From assembly GCF_014640535.1 (NCBI RefSeq), contig NZ_BMHD01000001.1, positions 2,358,214 through 2,422,213 on the forward strand: a stretch of 64,000 nt of DNA, in the 5' to 3' direction. The notes beneath the pieces were generated by a model. That model saw only the letters and a program-made list of their open reading frames with translations, had not been told where the DNA came from and ran no database searches. This DNA is from Cnuibacter physcomitrellae (lineage in GTDB: Bacteria; Actinomycetota; Actinomycetes; Actinomycetales; Microbacteriaceae). Shown here in pieces: positions 1-8,035 of this stretch. The number at the start of each line of letters is the position of its first letter. Position 1 is the stretch's first letter. The translations under genes were made by a program, and so were the position numbers.

Positions 1-13
1 CGCGGCCGCCTCA

Positions 14-214
14 TCACGGTCCCCGGTCGACCTGTCCCACGTCCTCACCATCAGGTACCCCCGATCGTTGCGACCAGCCTTCCACCACCGGTCCGTCGTC
101 CCACACGGTCTGCGCGCGATCCTCGTCCCCGTATTCGAGGCGGCGCCACACCGACTCCTCCGACCCGCTGGGCTCCTCCGAGTCGCTGGGCTCGGCGACA
201 CTGCTCTCCGCCAT
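14..214 (-). CDS. Small acidic hypothetical protein (66 aa)
   Basis: I do not recognise a family. The protein is short, strongly acidic at the start and contains a local repeat of the form SEEPSxSEE around residues 11-20; no membrane segment or signal peptide is visible. The ATG at 212-214 was chosen because an AGGAGG ribosome binding site sits six bases upstream on the minus strand, and codons have G/C-rich third positions. It is transcribed away from the DUF7882 gene that starts at about 342-351. A cytoplasmic role is inferred only from the lack of export signals. Confidence 0.55.
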   Translation of the reverse strand: MAESSVAEPSDSEEPSGSEESVWRRLEYGDEDRAQTVWDDGPVVEGWSQRSGVPDGEDVGQVDRGP

Positions 215-350
215 GATCCGCCTCCTGATGTCCCTCATCGAGTGCGCGCGAACGCGCATGTAGAGCGTTCGGAGCCCTAGCCGGGGAGGGTTGCTCTCAG
301 CCAGAGAACGCAGCACTGTCGAGGGGGAAGGGAGATCCTGAACGGGGAAG

Positions 351-701
351 ATGTTGTACGGACCACACGTGGCGGTGGAGTTCGACGACCGGATCCTCGC
401 CCATCTGCAGGTGGTGATCGCGGCGAAGCTGCGGAGAGGTGAGTCGACGCTCTTCAGCTGGCGTGACAGCCTCGACTCCGGAGACGGCCGCACCACCGTG
501 TGGCTTCACCCACTGATGGACATCGCGTTCAAGTACTACGGCCATCGCAAGCCGACCATCAACACCGCCTGGATCGACGCACTCATGCTCGAAGCCAACA
601 AGCCCAGCGGGCTGCAGCTCGTCGAGGAACCCGGTACACCCGAAGGAGTGCCCCGAGGGCACCACAATCCCATCAGCGCGTCCGGCCAGCCCGCCCACTA
701 G
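351..701 (+). CDS. DUF7882-type small protein, start codon altered
   Basis: This is one of four related proteins within 2.3 kb and the only one on the plus strand. It shares with the others a start of the form (M)GKxLYGPH, a central FSW, and a WID motif near the end; the family (DUF7882) is common in Microbacteriaceae, has no established function and is often mislabelled as a DNA ligase. The conserved first codon (342-344) reads ACG, seven bases after an AAGGGAG ribosome binding site at 328-334, while the first ATG lies three codons later at 351. Either translation starts at ACG or the start has eroded. Sequence beyond the shared region ends in HHNPISASG, which the 1455-1835 paralogue also carries. 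Confidence 0.7.
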   Translation: MLYGPHVAVEFDDRILAHLQVVIAAKLRRGESTLFSWRDSLDSGDGRTTVWLHPLMDIAFKYYGHRKPTINTAWIDALMLEANKPSGLQLVEEPGTPEGVPRGHHNPISASGQPAH

Positions 702-730
702 CAGCAGCTTCAATGCTCAGCTGACCGATC

Positions 731-991
731 TCATCGTCTCCGCTCGGCGGGAGCCCACGTCGCCGTCGGATGCCTCGGCGTCGAAGGTGGAGCACCGTCC
801 TCGGGAACGTCGTCCTCTGCCGGGCCCGGCAGGACCAGGGGTACATGCAGGGCGGGCCTGCCCGCAGCGATCCAGGCGAGATACGCCGCATAGGGGTCAT
901 CCACAGGATCGGCGAGCGGGACAGTGACAGCACGCCAGCGACGCCATGGCCACCTCGTAGAGGTGGCCATGCGTCCCCGCTGCTGCGTCAT
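731..991 (-). CDS. Hypothetical protein (86 aa)
   Basis: No family is recognised. The N-terminal third is basic and Trp/Arg rich, the middle contains DDPYAAYLAWIAAGRP, which looks like a real folded helix, and the C-terminal part is Pro rich. The start at 989-991 follows a TAGAAC hexamer by only six bases, which would fit a leaderless transcript; a second ATG at 970 with a weak GGGGA upstream is an alternative. Codon use is ordinary for the window. No function is proposed. Confidence 0.5.
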   Translation of the reverse strand: MTQQRGRMATSTRWPWRRWRAVTVPLADPVDDPYAAYLAWIAAGRPALHVPLVLPGPAEDDVPEDGAPPSTPRHPTATWAPAERRR

Positions 992-1120
992 GCCTACGTT
1001 CTAGACACGATCCAGCCTGAACCATCTGGGCTTGACAGCTGGCCGCGCTGAGACGACGCGCAGCCCCGACAGCTGGGCGTCGCCTGTCGAGATCGGTCCC
1101 AGGCGAGGCTGAGCAAGGAC

Positions 1121-1474
1121 CTACGAGCGGAGGGTGTCCGACGGGTTCTCGCCGTAGCGCGCACGGTAGGCGGCGGCGAACCGGGGCAGGTGCGTGAACC
1201 CGGCGGCGCGGGCGAGGGCCGCGACGCGATCGTCGTCGGTGGGGTCACCGGCGAGGAGCGCAGCGCGGGCGCGTTCGAGGCGCACCTGTCGCAGATACCC
1301 GGTCGGGGAGACGCCGAGCTGGTCTCGGAAGGCGTGCTGGAGTCCGCTGACCGACAGACGAGCCGCGGCCGCGATCTGGGCGACGGAGAGGGGTTCGTGG
1401 GCGTGCTCGAAGAAGGTCTCCAGCGCCTCGACGGCCTGGTCGGTGTCGGTGAGGTCAACGTGCGCGAGATGCAC
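1121..1474 (-). CDS. Minimal AraC-type DNA-binding protein (117 aa)
   Basis: Almost the whole protein is an AraC/XylS HTH domain: a first helix-turn-helix around residues 28-48 (PLSVAQIAAAARLSVSGLQH), the usual linker with GVSPTGYLRQVRLERARAAL, and a second HTH containing AGFTHLPRFAAAYRARYGENP near the end. There is no ligand-binding domain, so the usual roughly 280-residue architecture is missing. The likely start is GTG at 1472-1474, inside the last codons of the upstream DUF7882 gene (20-base overlap, same strand), so the two are probably co-transcribed and translationally coupled. A regulator of the small-gene cluster is a reasonable guess, but targets are not visible. Confidence 0.8.
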   Translation of the reverse strand: MHLAHVDLTDTDQAVEALETFFEHAHEPLSVAQIAAAARLSVSGLQHAFRDQLGVSPTGYLRQVRLERARAALLAGDPTDDDRVAALARAAGFTHLPRFAAAYRARYGENPSDTLRS

Positions 1475-1835
1475 GACCGCTCCCGCTCGCTCCGCTGGCG
1501 CTGATGGGGTTGTGATGCCCGACCGGGGCCTCTTCGCTCTCCCCTGGCTCGGCGACCAGCTGCAATCCGCCGGGTTTGTTCGCTTCCAGCATGAGCGCGT
1601 CGATCCACACGCTGTTGATCGTCGGCTTGCGGTGGCCGTAGTACTTGAAGACGACGTCGGAGCGCGGCTGCACCCAGACCGTGGTGCGACCGTCTCCGGC
1701 GTCGATGCTGTCGCGCCAGCTGAACAGGAAGGACTCGCCCCTGCGGATCTTCGCCGTGATGACGACCTGCAGGTGAGCCAAGGTCCGGTCGTCGAACTCG
1801 ACCGCGACGTGCGGCCCGCACAAGAGCTTCCCCAT
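1455..1835 (-). CDS. DUF7882-type small protein
   Basis: This paralogue starts MGKLLCGPHVAVEFDDR at an ATG preceded by GAGG with a six-base spacer. It is closest to the plus-strand copy at 351-701: both contain KYYGHRKPTIN, WIDALMLEANKP and a tail with GHHNPISASG. The family is known from Microbacteriaceae and lacks an established function. Its last 20 bases overlap the AraC-type gene that follows on the same strand, suggesting one transcript. No signal peptide or membrane segment is visible. Confidence 0.75.
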   Translation of the reverse strand: MGKLLCGPHVAVEFDDRTLAHLQVVITAKIRRGESFLFSWRDSIDAGDGRTTVWVQPRSDVVFKYYGHRKPTINSVWIDALMLEANKPGGLQLVAEPGESEEAPVGHHNPISASGASGSGRASRAR

Positions 1836-1965
1836 CACCCGCCTCGTTCCTTTTGATCCACTGTGGCGCGGAGAGCGGCTCATCACAACGGGAACAGGAT
1901 GCTTCTTCTGCCGAGAGCCCTCGACCGGACCGCATCGACGCCGGACTGCCGCGGGGGCGGCGGCG

Positions 1966-2259
1966 TCAGGGTTCCGGTATGAGTTGGAGCTCCCCGCTGG
2001 CGGCGCCGACCATCATCTGATCGATCCACGCCCGATTCAGTGCAGGACGACGGCCGCCCAGGAACGAGAACTCCAGAGGAATGGCGGGGGAGATCCAGAT
2101 CGAGGCCCTGCCACGACCCTCGCTGACTGCCTTGTCCCACGAGAACGCGAACGACTCGCCCCGGCGCAGCTTGGAGAGCATCACGACCTGCAGGTGCGCC
2201 AGATCGCGGTCCTCGATCTCCACCGCGCGCTGGTGCGGACCATACAGGAGCTTGCCCAT
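1966..2259 (-). CDS. DUF7882-type small protein
   Basis: The protein begins MGKLLYGPHQRAVEIEDRD and keeps the family signature LRRGESFAFSW in the middle and WIDQMM near the end. It is 97 residues and lacks the C-terminal extension of the two closest paralogues. The ATG at 2257-2259 was chosen because it aligns with the starts of the other copies; an upstream in-frame GTG would add nine residues. The ribosome binding site is weak. It lies between two further copies on the same strand, 66 bases after the 2326-2637 gene. Confidence 0.75.
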   Translation of the reverse strand: MGKLLYGPHQRAVEIEDRDLAHLQVVMLSKLRRGESFAFSWDKAVSEGRGRASIWISPAIPLEFSFLGGRRPALNRAWIDQMMVGAASGELQLIPEP

Positions 2260-2325
2260 AGCGCCTATGATCGCAGGCCCGTGCACCGCCCCGTGCCATC
2301 GCAGCGGCGGGTTCTCGCGACGGGG

Positions 2326-2637
2326 TCAGCGTGAGCGTGACGGATCAGGGTCGGGTTCGTCGCCGATCCGCAGGTCCCCGCGGGCCGCACCCGCGTTGAG
2401 GTCCTGCAACCACCGATTGTTCATCGACGGCGTCGGAATCGAGTCGAACTGGAACTGCAACGGAATCGAGGGATGCACCCACACCGTCGCCCTGGTGCCG
2501 TCATCTGGTGCCGCCCAGGAGAAGGTGAAGGACTCGTTCCGACGCAGCTTGGCGACGATGACCAGCTGCACATGGGTGAGTGCTCGGTCCTCGATCTCGA
2601 TCTGCCGCTCCTGCGGGCCGTAGAGGATCCGGCCCAT
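2326..2637 (-). CDS. DUF7882-type small protein
   Basis: It starts MGRILYGPQERQIEIEDR and has the conserved LRRNESFTFSW block, so it belongs with the other three family members here although it is the most diverged. The start codon shares one base with the stop codon of the upstream gene (TGATG at 2635-2639), a classic translational coupling arrangement. The C-terminus is acidic and proline rich. Function unknown; the family is typical of Microbacteriaceae. Confidence 0.75.
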   Translation of the reverse strand: MGRILYGPQERQIEIEDRALTHVQLVIVAKLRRNESFTFSWAAPDDGTRATVWVHPSIPLQFQFDSIPTPSMNNRWLQDLNAGAARGDLRIGDEPDPDPSRSR

Positions 2638-2999
2638 CAGACGACCCGATCCTCGCCGAGGATGACGTCCAACGCTGCCGGAGGGCTGTTGTCGGGACCG
2701 GTGTGCCCAGGAACGACGACGCTGACCGCGGTGCGCTTCAGGGTCGCCGTGGTCAGGTGGTCGATGATGTCCGCGGCCTCAGGATCGGGGACCTCCGACA
2801 CACTCGGACGCGACGACAGCGGGATCCCCGGACCGAGCACGAGAGAGATCGACCCCTCGCCCTCACCCGGCTCGTACGTGGGGACCGTGACCAGGATGCC
2901 GTGATCGATGCTGCGCAAAGATGCGGAGAAGGTCATCAGCGCATCCGCCACGGCATCAGGGGTGGTGAACACCTCCGTGCCGTACTTCACACTCTTCAT
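2637..2999 (-). CDS. Hypothetical protein (120 aa), first gene of small operon
   Basis: The protein starts MKSVKYGTEVFTTPDAVADA and shows an alpha/beta pattern with no signal peptide or membrane helix. I do not recognise the family. The ATG at 2997-2999 is preceded by GGGAGAG seven bases upstream. Its stop codon overlaps the start of the next DUF7882 gene (TGATG), so the two proteins are probably made in a fixed ratio and may act together. It is divergent from the subtilase gene, with about 140 bases between them for both promoters. Confidence 0.7.
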   Translation of the reverse strand: MKSVKYGTEVFTTPDAVADALMTFSASLRSIDHGILVTVPTYEPGEGEGSISLVLGPGIPLSSRPSVSEVPDPEAADIIDHLTTATLKRTAVSVVVPGHTGPDNSPPAALDVILGEDRVV

Positions 3000-3139
3000 A
3001 TCCAGACTCTCCCATGAACGAACCCGAGAGACGAGGAGCACCAGAGACGACCCGCGCGGGAGTCTCGGGGAGGGGCTTCGGTCGTCGATAGAGTGAGCAC
3101 GACCGCGCACGGGGTGCGGCGCGACGGGGGACGGGTGCG

Positions 3140-5434
3140 ATGGGTCACGCCTACGCGGATGCCAGGACGAGCAGCGGGCGAACGGATGACCGGAGAGGCG
3201 CGACGCTGCGCCGGAAGGCGATCGGGCTGACGAGCGGCCTCGTGGTCGCGGCATCCCTGTTCGCGTTCCCCGCCGTCGCCCAAGCCGACCCGGCCGATCC
3301 GACCGGCATCGCCGATGGTGGAGTCTCGTCGGGCCTCGCACGCCTCGCGGCGTCGGGTGCGACCCCGGGCACACCCGAGGCCTCCCGTGCCGCCGGCCTG
3401 CCCGCCGAGGGTCCGGGCTCGCTCGCGGTCGACGGCAGCGGACGCGTGATCGTGGAGCTGCGGTTCGAGTCGTTCGAGGCACAGCGCGCGGCGATCCCCG
3501 CCATTCAGGGTCTCGTCGAGGTGCGCTCGGTGGGCGTCAGCGCCCCCGCCGTCTCGGTCTACGCCACACCCGATCTGTTCGACGACGCGGCCGCCCTGCC
3601 CGGGGTCGTCTCGCTCGAACCGGGTCTGCTCTCCAAGCACGCGTCGAGCACCGCCCTGCCCACGCAGCTCGGCGCTGCCCTGGGGTTCTCGGGCGACCCC
3701 GACCTCACGGGCGCGAGCTGCCGATCGACCCCCGTCAACACGGCGGCACCCCTCGGCGTCGACACGGTGCAGGCGGAGTACGGCCTCGACGGCACGGGTC
3801 TCACGGTCGGCGTGATCTCCGACTCCTACGACCTCGGCGGCGACAAGGTGGCGACGGACGCCGCGGAGGACGTGCTGGCTGGCGCCCTCCCCGGGCCGGG
3901 CAACCCCTGCGGCTACACGACGCCGGTCGGTCCGATCCTCGAGGACAACGCGACCATGTTCACCGACGAGGGACGCGCGATGGCCCAGGTCGTGCACGGC
4001 ATCGCCCCCGGGGCGCGACTCATGTTCGCCACCGAGGGGGCCACACAGACCGAGTTCGCCGACAACATCCAGACGCTCGTCGACAATGGCGCGGACGTCA
4101 TCGTCGACGACGTGGTGCAGTACACCGAGCCGTGGTTCCAGCAGGGGGTCGTCGCGCAGAAGATCGCCGACATCCGTGCCGAAGGCGTGCTCTACGTCGC
4201 CGCCGCCCAGAACGAGGGCAGCATCGGCTACCTCGGGGCCGGCACGGACGACATCGCGCCCACAGGGTCGTGGGAGTCGGCCGAGTACCGTCCCGGCGAC
4301 TGCTTCGCCGGGATCGGCGCGATGATGGACACGGCCCTGGGCACCACGGGCACCGAGGTCGACTGCATGGACTTCGGGCCTGCGGGCGCACCGGCGAAGG
4401 GCCTCCCGGTGACGCTCGAGACCGCCGCCACGTTCGCACTGATGACGCAGTGGGCCGAGCCCGTCGACGGTCGATCGACCGTGATCGTGCCGTTCCTGCT
4501 CGATGCCGCCGGCGCACCCCTGCCGCTGTCCACGGATAGCGGGACCTTCGACGACAGGACACCGGCGTCGTACGTCGCGTACACCGCCACGACCGACCCC
4601 ACGGTCCAGACCGTCCTCGGCGACTACACGCTCGTGCTGGCGCGCGCGAAGAACGTGGGCGAACCCGGCACCCCGCGCGTCAAGGTCATCTTCACGGTCG
4701 ACACCGGCGGCGTGCAGCGCCTGCCCTACGCTCGCGGCGAGTGGCGCGACGACGTCGTCATCGGCCCGGCGGTGTTCGCGCACCCGGCGGACCCCGCCGT
4801 GCTCACGAGCGGAGCGGCACCGGCATTCAACCCCGAGCGCATGGAGAACTACTCGGGCACCGGTCCGGCAACGTACTACTTCGGCCCGGTCGACGCGCTG
4901 ACGAGCCGACCGGCGGAGCGTCTGCTCGAGCCGCGCGTGCTCGTCAAGCCCGATCTCATCGGGGTCGACTACGTGCGCACGACGTTCTTCGAGAGCTACT
5001 ACTCCGGCAGCACGGTCATCCCCGACGGCTACTACTTCCCCGGCACGTCGGCCGCCGCTCCCGGCGTCGCCGCCGTGGCCGCACTCGCGATGCAGTACTC
5101 CCCGCAGTCGACAGCCGAGCAGGTTCGCGAGGCGCTCGTCTCGACGGCGGTCCCGATGCCGGAGCAGCCGTTCGACTACGGCGTCTCCGACGCCAACGTC
5201 TGGGGTTCGGGACGTGTGTTTGCGCCCGCGGCGATCGCGGCGCTGCCTCCAGCACCTGCGCCGGCTCCGGTGCCCGCCGCTGCAGCCAGCACGCGCCTCG
5301 CCGACACGGGGCTGAGCGCCGGAGGGGCTCCCGGCGGTGTCGCGTTCCTCGCCCTGCTGCTGCTCGCCGGTGGCGCGCTGGTGTCGTTCCGCTCTGCCCG
5401 TCGCGCCGCCGCAGCCAGAGGCACGCGCGGCTGA
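3140..5434 (+). CDS. Wall-anchored S8 subtilase-like protein (764 aa)
   Basis: This is an exported protein: a basic N-terminus, a hydrophobic stretch around residues 30-48 and an AQA cleavage site. The subtilase core shows the Asp motif VISDSYD (Asp about 228), an oxyanion-type Asn in AAAQNEG (about 358) and the Ser motif GTSAAAPG (Ser about 637). The segment that aligns with the usual HGTxVA is EGRAMA, so Glu277 replaces the catalytic His, although a His lies nine residues later (286). The C-terminus has LADTG (about 720), a hydrophobic helix and a basic tail, which is a sortase signal. A surface protease with a Ser-Glu-Asp triad, or an inactive relative, are both possible. The start is taken as ATG 3140 with a GGGGACGGG upstream; it leaves a long n-region. 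Confidence 0.85.
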   Translation: MGHAYADARTSSGRTDDRRGATLRRKAIGLTSGLVVAASLFAFPAVAQADPADPTGIADGGVSSGLARLAASGATPGTPEASRAAGLPAEGPGSLAVDGSGRVIVELRFESFEAQRAAIPAIQGLVEVRSVGVSAPAVSVYATPDLFDDAAALPGVVSLEPGLLSKHASSTALPTQLGAALGFSGDPDLTGASCRSTPVNTAAPLGVDTVQAEYGLDGTGLTVGVISDSYDLGGDKVATDAAEDVLAGALPGPGNPCGYTTPVGPILEDNATMFTDEGRAMAQVVHGIAPGARLMFATEGATQTEFADNIQTLVDNGADVIVDDVVQYTEPWFQQGVVAQKIADIRAEGVLYVAAAQNEGSIGYLGAGTDDIAPTGSWESAEYRPGDCFAGIGAMMDTALGTTGTEVDCMDFGPAGAPAKGLPVTLETAATFALMTQWAEPVDGRSTVIVPFLLDAAGAPLPLSTDSGTFDDRTPASYVAYTATTDPTVQTVLGDYTLVLARAKNVGEPGTPRVKVIFTVDTGGVQRLPYARGEWRDDVVIGPAVFAHPADPAVLTSGAAPAFNPERMENYSGTGPATYYFGPVDALTSRPAERLLEPRVLVKPDLIGVDYVRTTFFESYYSGSTVIPDGYYFPGTSAAAPGVAAVAALAMQYSPQSTAEQVREALVSTAVPMPEQPFDYGVSDANVWGSGRVFAPAAIAALPPAPAPAPVPAAAASTRLADTGLSAGGAPGGVAFLALLLLAGGALVSFRSARRAAAARGTRG

Positions 5435-5445
5435 GCGCCGCCCCT

Positions 5446-5479
5446 GCGATGGCGAGCGCGGTGACGCACTCGCCATCGC
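5446..5479. terminator. Bidirectional hairpin between convergent genes
   Basis: GCGATGGCGAG at 5446-5456 is followed 12 bases later by its exact reverse complement at 5469-5479. The 11-bp stem lies just after the subtilase stop and before the 3' end of the convergent kinase gene. There is no T-run, so this is a terminator-like structure serving both strands by inference. Confidence 0.6.
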
Positions 5480-5493
5480 GACTGCCCAGGGTG

Positions 5494-6174
5494 TCAGGAG
5501 AGGGCGGGCAGCTGGCCTGAGATGACCAGGTCGGCGCGGGCGGCGGTGGCCTCGATGAGGAGGGCGTTGCGACCGTCGACGTTGTGCGCCCAGTCGACCG
5601 CCGCCTCGTGACTGCGGCCGCCGAGCTCATGGCGGGCGACGAGGCGGCGCTCACGCTCCGAGACGGGAGTCTCGCAGAACCACGCTTCGTCGAGGAGTCC
5701 CTTCACCCGCGACCACGGCTCGACGTCGGCGAGGAGGTAGTTGCCCTCGACGATGACGAGCCTGGTCTCCGGCTCGACTGCATGCTCGCCGGCGATGGGC
5801 TCCTCCACCCGGCGATCGAAGCTCGGCGCGTAGACGGTGTGACCCGTCTCCTCCCGGAGCCGCGAGAGCAGCGACACGAACCCCCAGCCGTCGAACGTGT
5901 CGATGGCGCCCTTCCGGTCGAGCCGGCCCAGCCCGCGGAGGGTCGACTCCGCGAGATGGTATCCGTCCATCGGGAGCGGCGCGGCGAACGCGGCTGCACC
6001 CTGCAGGTCGTTGACGTGCCGCGCCAGCGCCGCGGCGAGCGTCGACTTGCCCGCTCCAGGGCTTCCCGCGATCCCCAACACGGCACGGCCGCCGCCCGCC
6101 GGCACGAGCGCCAAGGCGCGCTCGGCCAGCGAGTCGAGGGTGAGCGCTGCGGACGGCGCCTCAGGCTCCGGCAC
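5494..6174 (-). CDS. P-loop kinase of the uridine kinase/FrcK type
   Basis: A Walker A motif GSPGAGKST lies at residues 37-45, followed by a substrate-site motif PMDGYHL and a late VIVEGNYLL strand, the layout of the nucleoside/nucleotide kinase family that includes uridine kinase-like and FrcK-like proteins. At 226 residues it is family-sized. It is the last gene of the sugar operon and overlaps the epimerase gene by 14 bases. By context it would phosphorylate the ketose produced by the epimerases or imported by the transporter; the substrate cannot be read from sequence. Confidence 0.8.
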   Translation of the reverse strand: MPEPEAPSAALTLDSLAERALALVPAGGGRAVLGIAGSPGAGKSTLAAALARHVNDLQGAAAFAAPLPMDGYHLAESTLRGLGRLDRKGAIDTFDGWGFVSLLSRLREETGHTVYAPSFDRRVEEPIAGEHAVEPETRLVIVEGNYLLADVEPWSRVKGLLDEAWFCETPVSERERRLVARHELGGRSHEAAVDWAHNVDGRNALLIEATAARADLVISGQLPALS

Positions 6175-7033
6175 GCGTGCCCTCGATCATCGTCTTCAGG
6201 TAGGCGTTCGAGTGGGCGGCCAGCGCCGGGCCGTCGTTCCAGAGGTTCCGCCACACGGCCAGGTCGTTCGACAGGGTGGGCGAGACCACGGCCGACGAGA
6301 ACGACTCGAAGGTGATCGGGCCGCTGTACCCGATGTCGGCGAGCGCGTGGAAGAACGAGGTGAAGTCGAGGTGCCCCGAGCCGAGGTAGCCGCGGTGGTT
6401 CTCGCCGATGTGCACGTAGCCGAGCCGGTCGCCCACGAGGTGCACGGGCCGGACGAAGTCGTCCTCCTCGATGTTCATGTGGTACGTGTCGAGGTGGATC
6501 ACGACGTTGTCGGCGCCGATGTCGTCGGCGAGGTCCAACGCCTGCGCAGCGGTGTTGATGACGTTGGTCTCGTAGCGGTTGCAGATCTCGAGCCCGAGCG
6601 TCATGTCGAGCTTCGCCGCTTCCGCTGAGAGGTCCTTCAGCACGGTGACGACGTTGGCACGCCCGGCCGAGCTGAGGGGGCGGCCGTACTTCCCGAGAGC
6701 GCTGTAGAGCGCGCCGGTGAAGTGCCTGCCGCCCAGGCGGTGGGTGATGTCGAGCGAGTCGTGAAGCAGCTTCGCTCCGCGCTCGACCACCGCGGGGTCG
6801 TCGCTCGACACGTCGGCGTCGAAGGCGAGACCGCGCGAGCAGACGATCCCGAGACCGGCCGCCTCGAGCGAGGCGCGGGCCGAATCGACGTCGAGGTTCG
6901 GTGAGTCGTGCAGTGAGAGCTCGAGCAGATCGAAGCCCGCCTTCTTGGTCTCGGCGACCATGAGGTCGATCTCGGCCGGCGTGGTGCCGCCCGCGAACAC
7001 GAGAGCATGCACTCCGAGGGGGTTCATGGACAT
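6161..7033 (-). CDS. Ketose 3-epimerase-like sugar isomerase/epimerase
   Basis: This is a TIM-barrel of the xylose isomerase-like superfamily. The metal and catalytic positions of the D-tagatose/D-psicose 3-epimerase group are present: Glu in LEICNRYE, Asp in IHLDTYHMN, His in GYVHIGENHRG and Glu in ITFESF. Length (290 aa) is normal. The start at 7031-7033 is supported by AAGGAG six bases upstream; an ATG two codons later is less well placed. It sits in an operon between a paralogous epimerase and a kinase, so it probably interconverts rare ketoses (C3 epimers) before phosphorylation. Confidence 0.85.
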   Translation of the reverse strand: MSMNPLGVHALVFAGGTTPAEIDLMVAETKKAGFDLLELSLHDSPNLDVDSARASLEAAGLGIVCSRGLAFDADVSSDDPAVVERGAKLLHDSLDITHRLGGRHFTGALYSALGKYGRPLSSAGRANVVTVLKDLSAEAAKLDMTLGLEICNRYETNVINTAAQALDLADDIGADNVVIHLDTYHMNIEEDDFVRPVHLVGDRLGYVHIGENHRGYLGSGHLDFTSFFHALADIGYSGPITFESFSSAVVSPTLSNDLAVWRNLWNDGPALAAHSNAYLKTMIEGTRAGA

Positions 7034-7071
7034 GGGTGTCTCCTTCTTGGATGAAGCTGCGGATTCGGCAC

Positions 7072-8034
7072 TCAGGCCGCGAGGTCGGATGCGGTGGTCA
7101 CGCGGGCGGGGTCGGACGCGGCGCCGACCGCCGCCTCCGCCAGGTCGAGCTGCAGGCGGAGGAACCGCGCGGCCGAAGCGGCCACGGCATCCGGATCGCT
7201 CCAGAGGCTCCGCCACAGCCCGATCTCGGCGGCGGTGCGCGCTCCGGTCACGGCGGGGGTGAACGACTCGAACGTCAGCGGTCCCCGGTACCCGGCGAGC
7301 ACCAGCGCCCGGGCGAACCCCGCCCAGTCGATGCTGCCCGTCCCGAGCTCGCCCCGATGGTTCTCGGCGGCGTGGATGTAGGCGAGCCTGTCGCCCGCAT
7401 CCGCCACCGCCTGGGCCTGCGACGTCTCCTCGACGTTCGCGTGGTAGGTGTCGATGTGCAGGAGTGCCGTCGGGAGGTCGAGCTCCTCGAGGAAGCGACG
7501 GGTGTCGGCCGCGGTGTTCAGCAGGTTGCTCTCATAGCGATTGACGTACTCGACGCCGATCCGCACGTCGGCCTCTACCGCACGGGAGGCGACGCGGCGC
7601 AGCACCTCGAGCGAGCGCTGACGCCCCGATCCGTCGTCAGCCTCGGTGAACTTCGTCATCGCGCTGAACGTCACGCCGCCGACGTAGGGAGCGCCCACCT
7701 CCTCGGCGAGTCGCACGGCCTCGGTCAGGCGGCGCTCGCCCTCGGCACGGACGCCCTCATCGGCACTCGAGACGTCGCTCGCGGTGTCGAGGGCGAGTGA
7801 GACGACCCGATCGAGGCCTCTCCGGTCCAGTCCACGCGCGATGCTGGACGCGTCGGCGAGGGCCTCGGGTGAGGACGGCAGCTCGAGCAGGTCGAAGCCG
7901 GCCCCGGCGCACCCGTCGGCCGCCCTCGCGAACGCCTCGGTGGAGTAGCCCGCCATCCAGATGCCGGCGTGGGCGCCGAGCGGGCGGACGCGCCGTGCGG
8001 CAGCGAGCCGGAACGGGATCCGCGGCTCGCTCAT
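7072..8034 (-). CDS. Second ketose 3-epimerase-like protein
   Basis: A paralogue of the downstream epimerase, with the same four active-site stretches: IGVEYVNRYE, LHIDTYHANVEE, YIHAAENHRG and LTFESF. It is 30 residues longer, with an extended C-terminal tail. The gene begins one base after the stop codon of the ATPase gene, so it is clearly co-transcribed with the transporter. Two different epimerases side by side suggest two steps (for example two ring positions or two substrates), which is inference. Confidence 0.85.
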   Translation of the reverse strand: MSEPRIPFRLAAARRVRPLGAHAGIWMAGYSTEAFARAADGCAGAGFDLLELPSSPEALADASSIARGLDRRGLDRVVSLALDTASDVSSADEGVRAEGERRLTEAVRLAEEVGAPYVGGVTFSAMTKFTEADDGSGRQRSLEVLRRVASRAVEADVRIGVEYVNRYESNLLNTAADTRRFLEELDLPTALLHIDTYHANVEETSQAQAVADAGDRLAYIHAAENHRGELGTGSIDWAGFARALVLAGYRGPLTFESFTPAVTGARTAAEIGLWRSLWSDPDAVAASAARFLRLQLDLAEAAVGAASDPARVTTASDLAA

Positions 8035-8035
8035 G

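Noticed and set aside
992-1120. Possible small RNA or gene in the gap containing GACAGCTGG twice
   Set aside because: Only a 9-bp direct repeat is visible, with no hairpin, promoter pair or coding signal.
2996-5476. Long 826-codon open frame antisense to the subtilase
   Set aside because: It is a GC-driven shadow: Arg/Gly/Ala/Asp-rich, with no domain, while the opposite strand has catalytic motifs and sorting signal.
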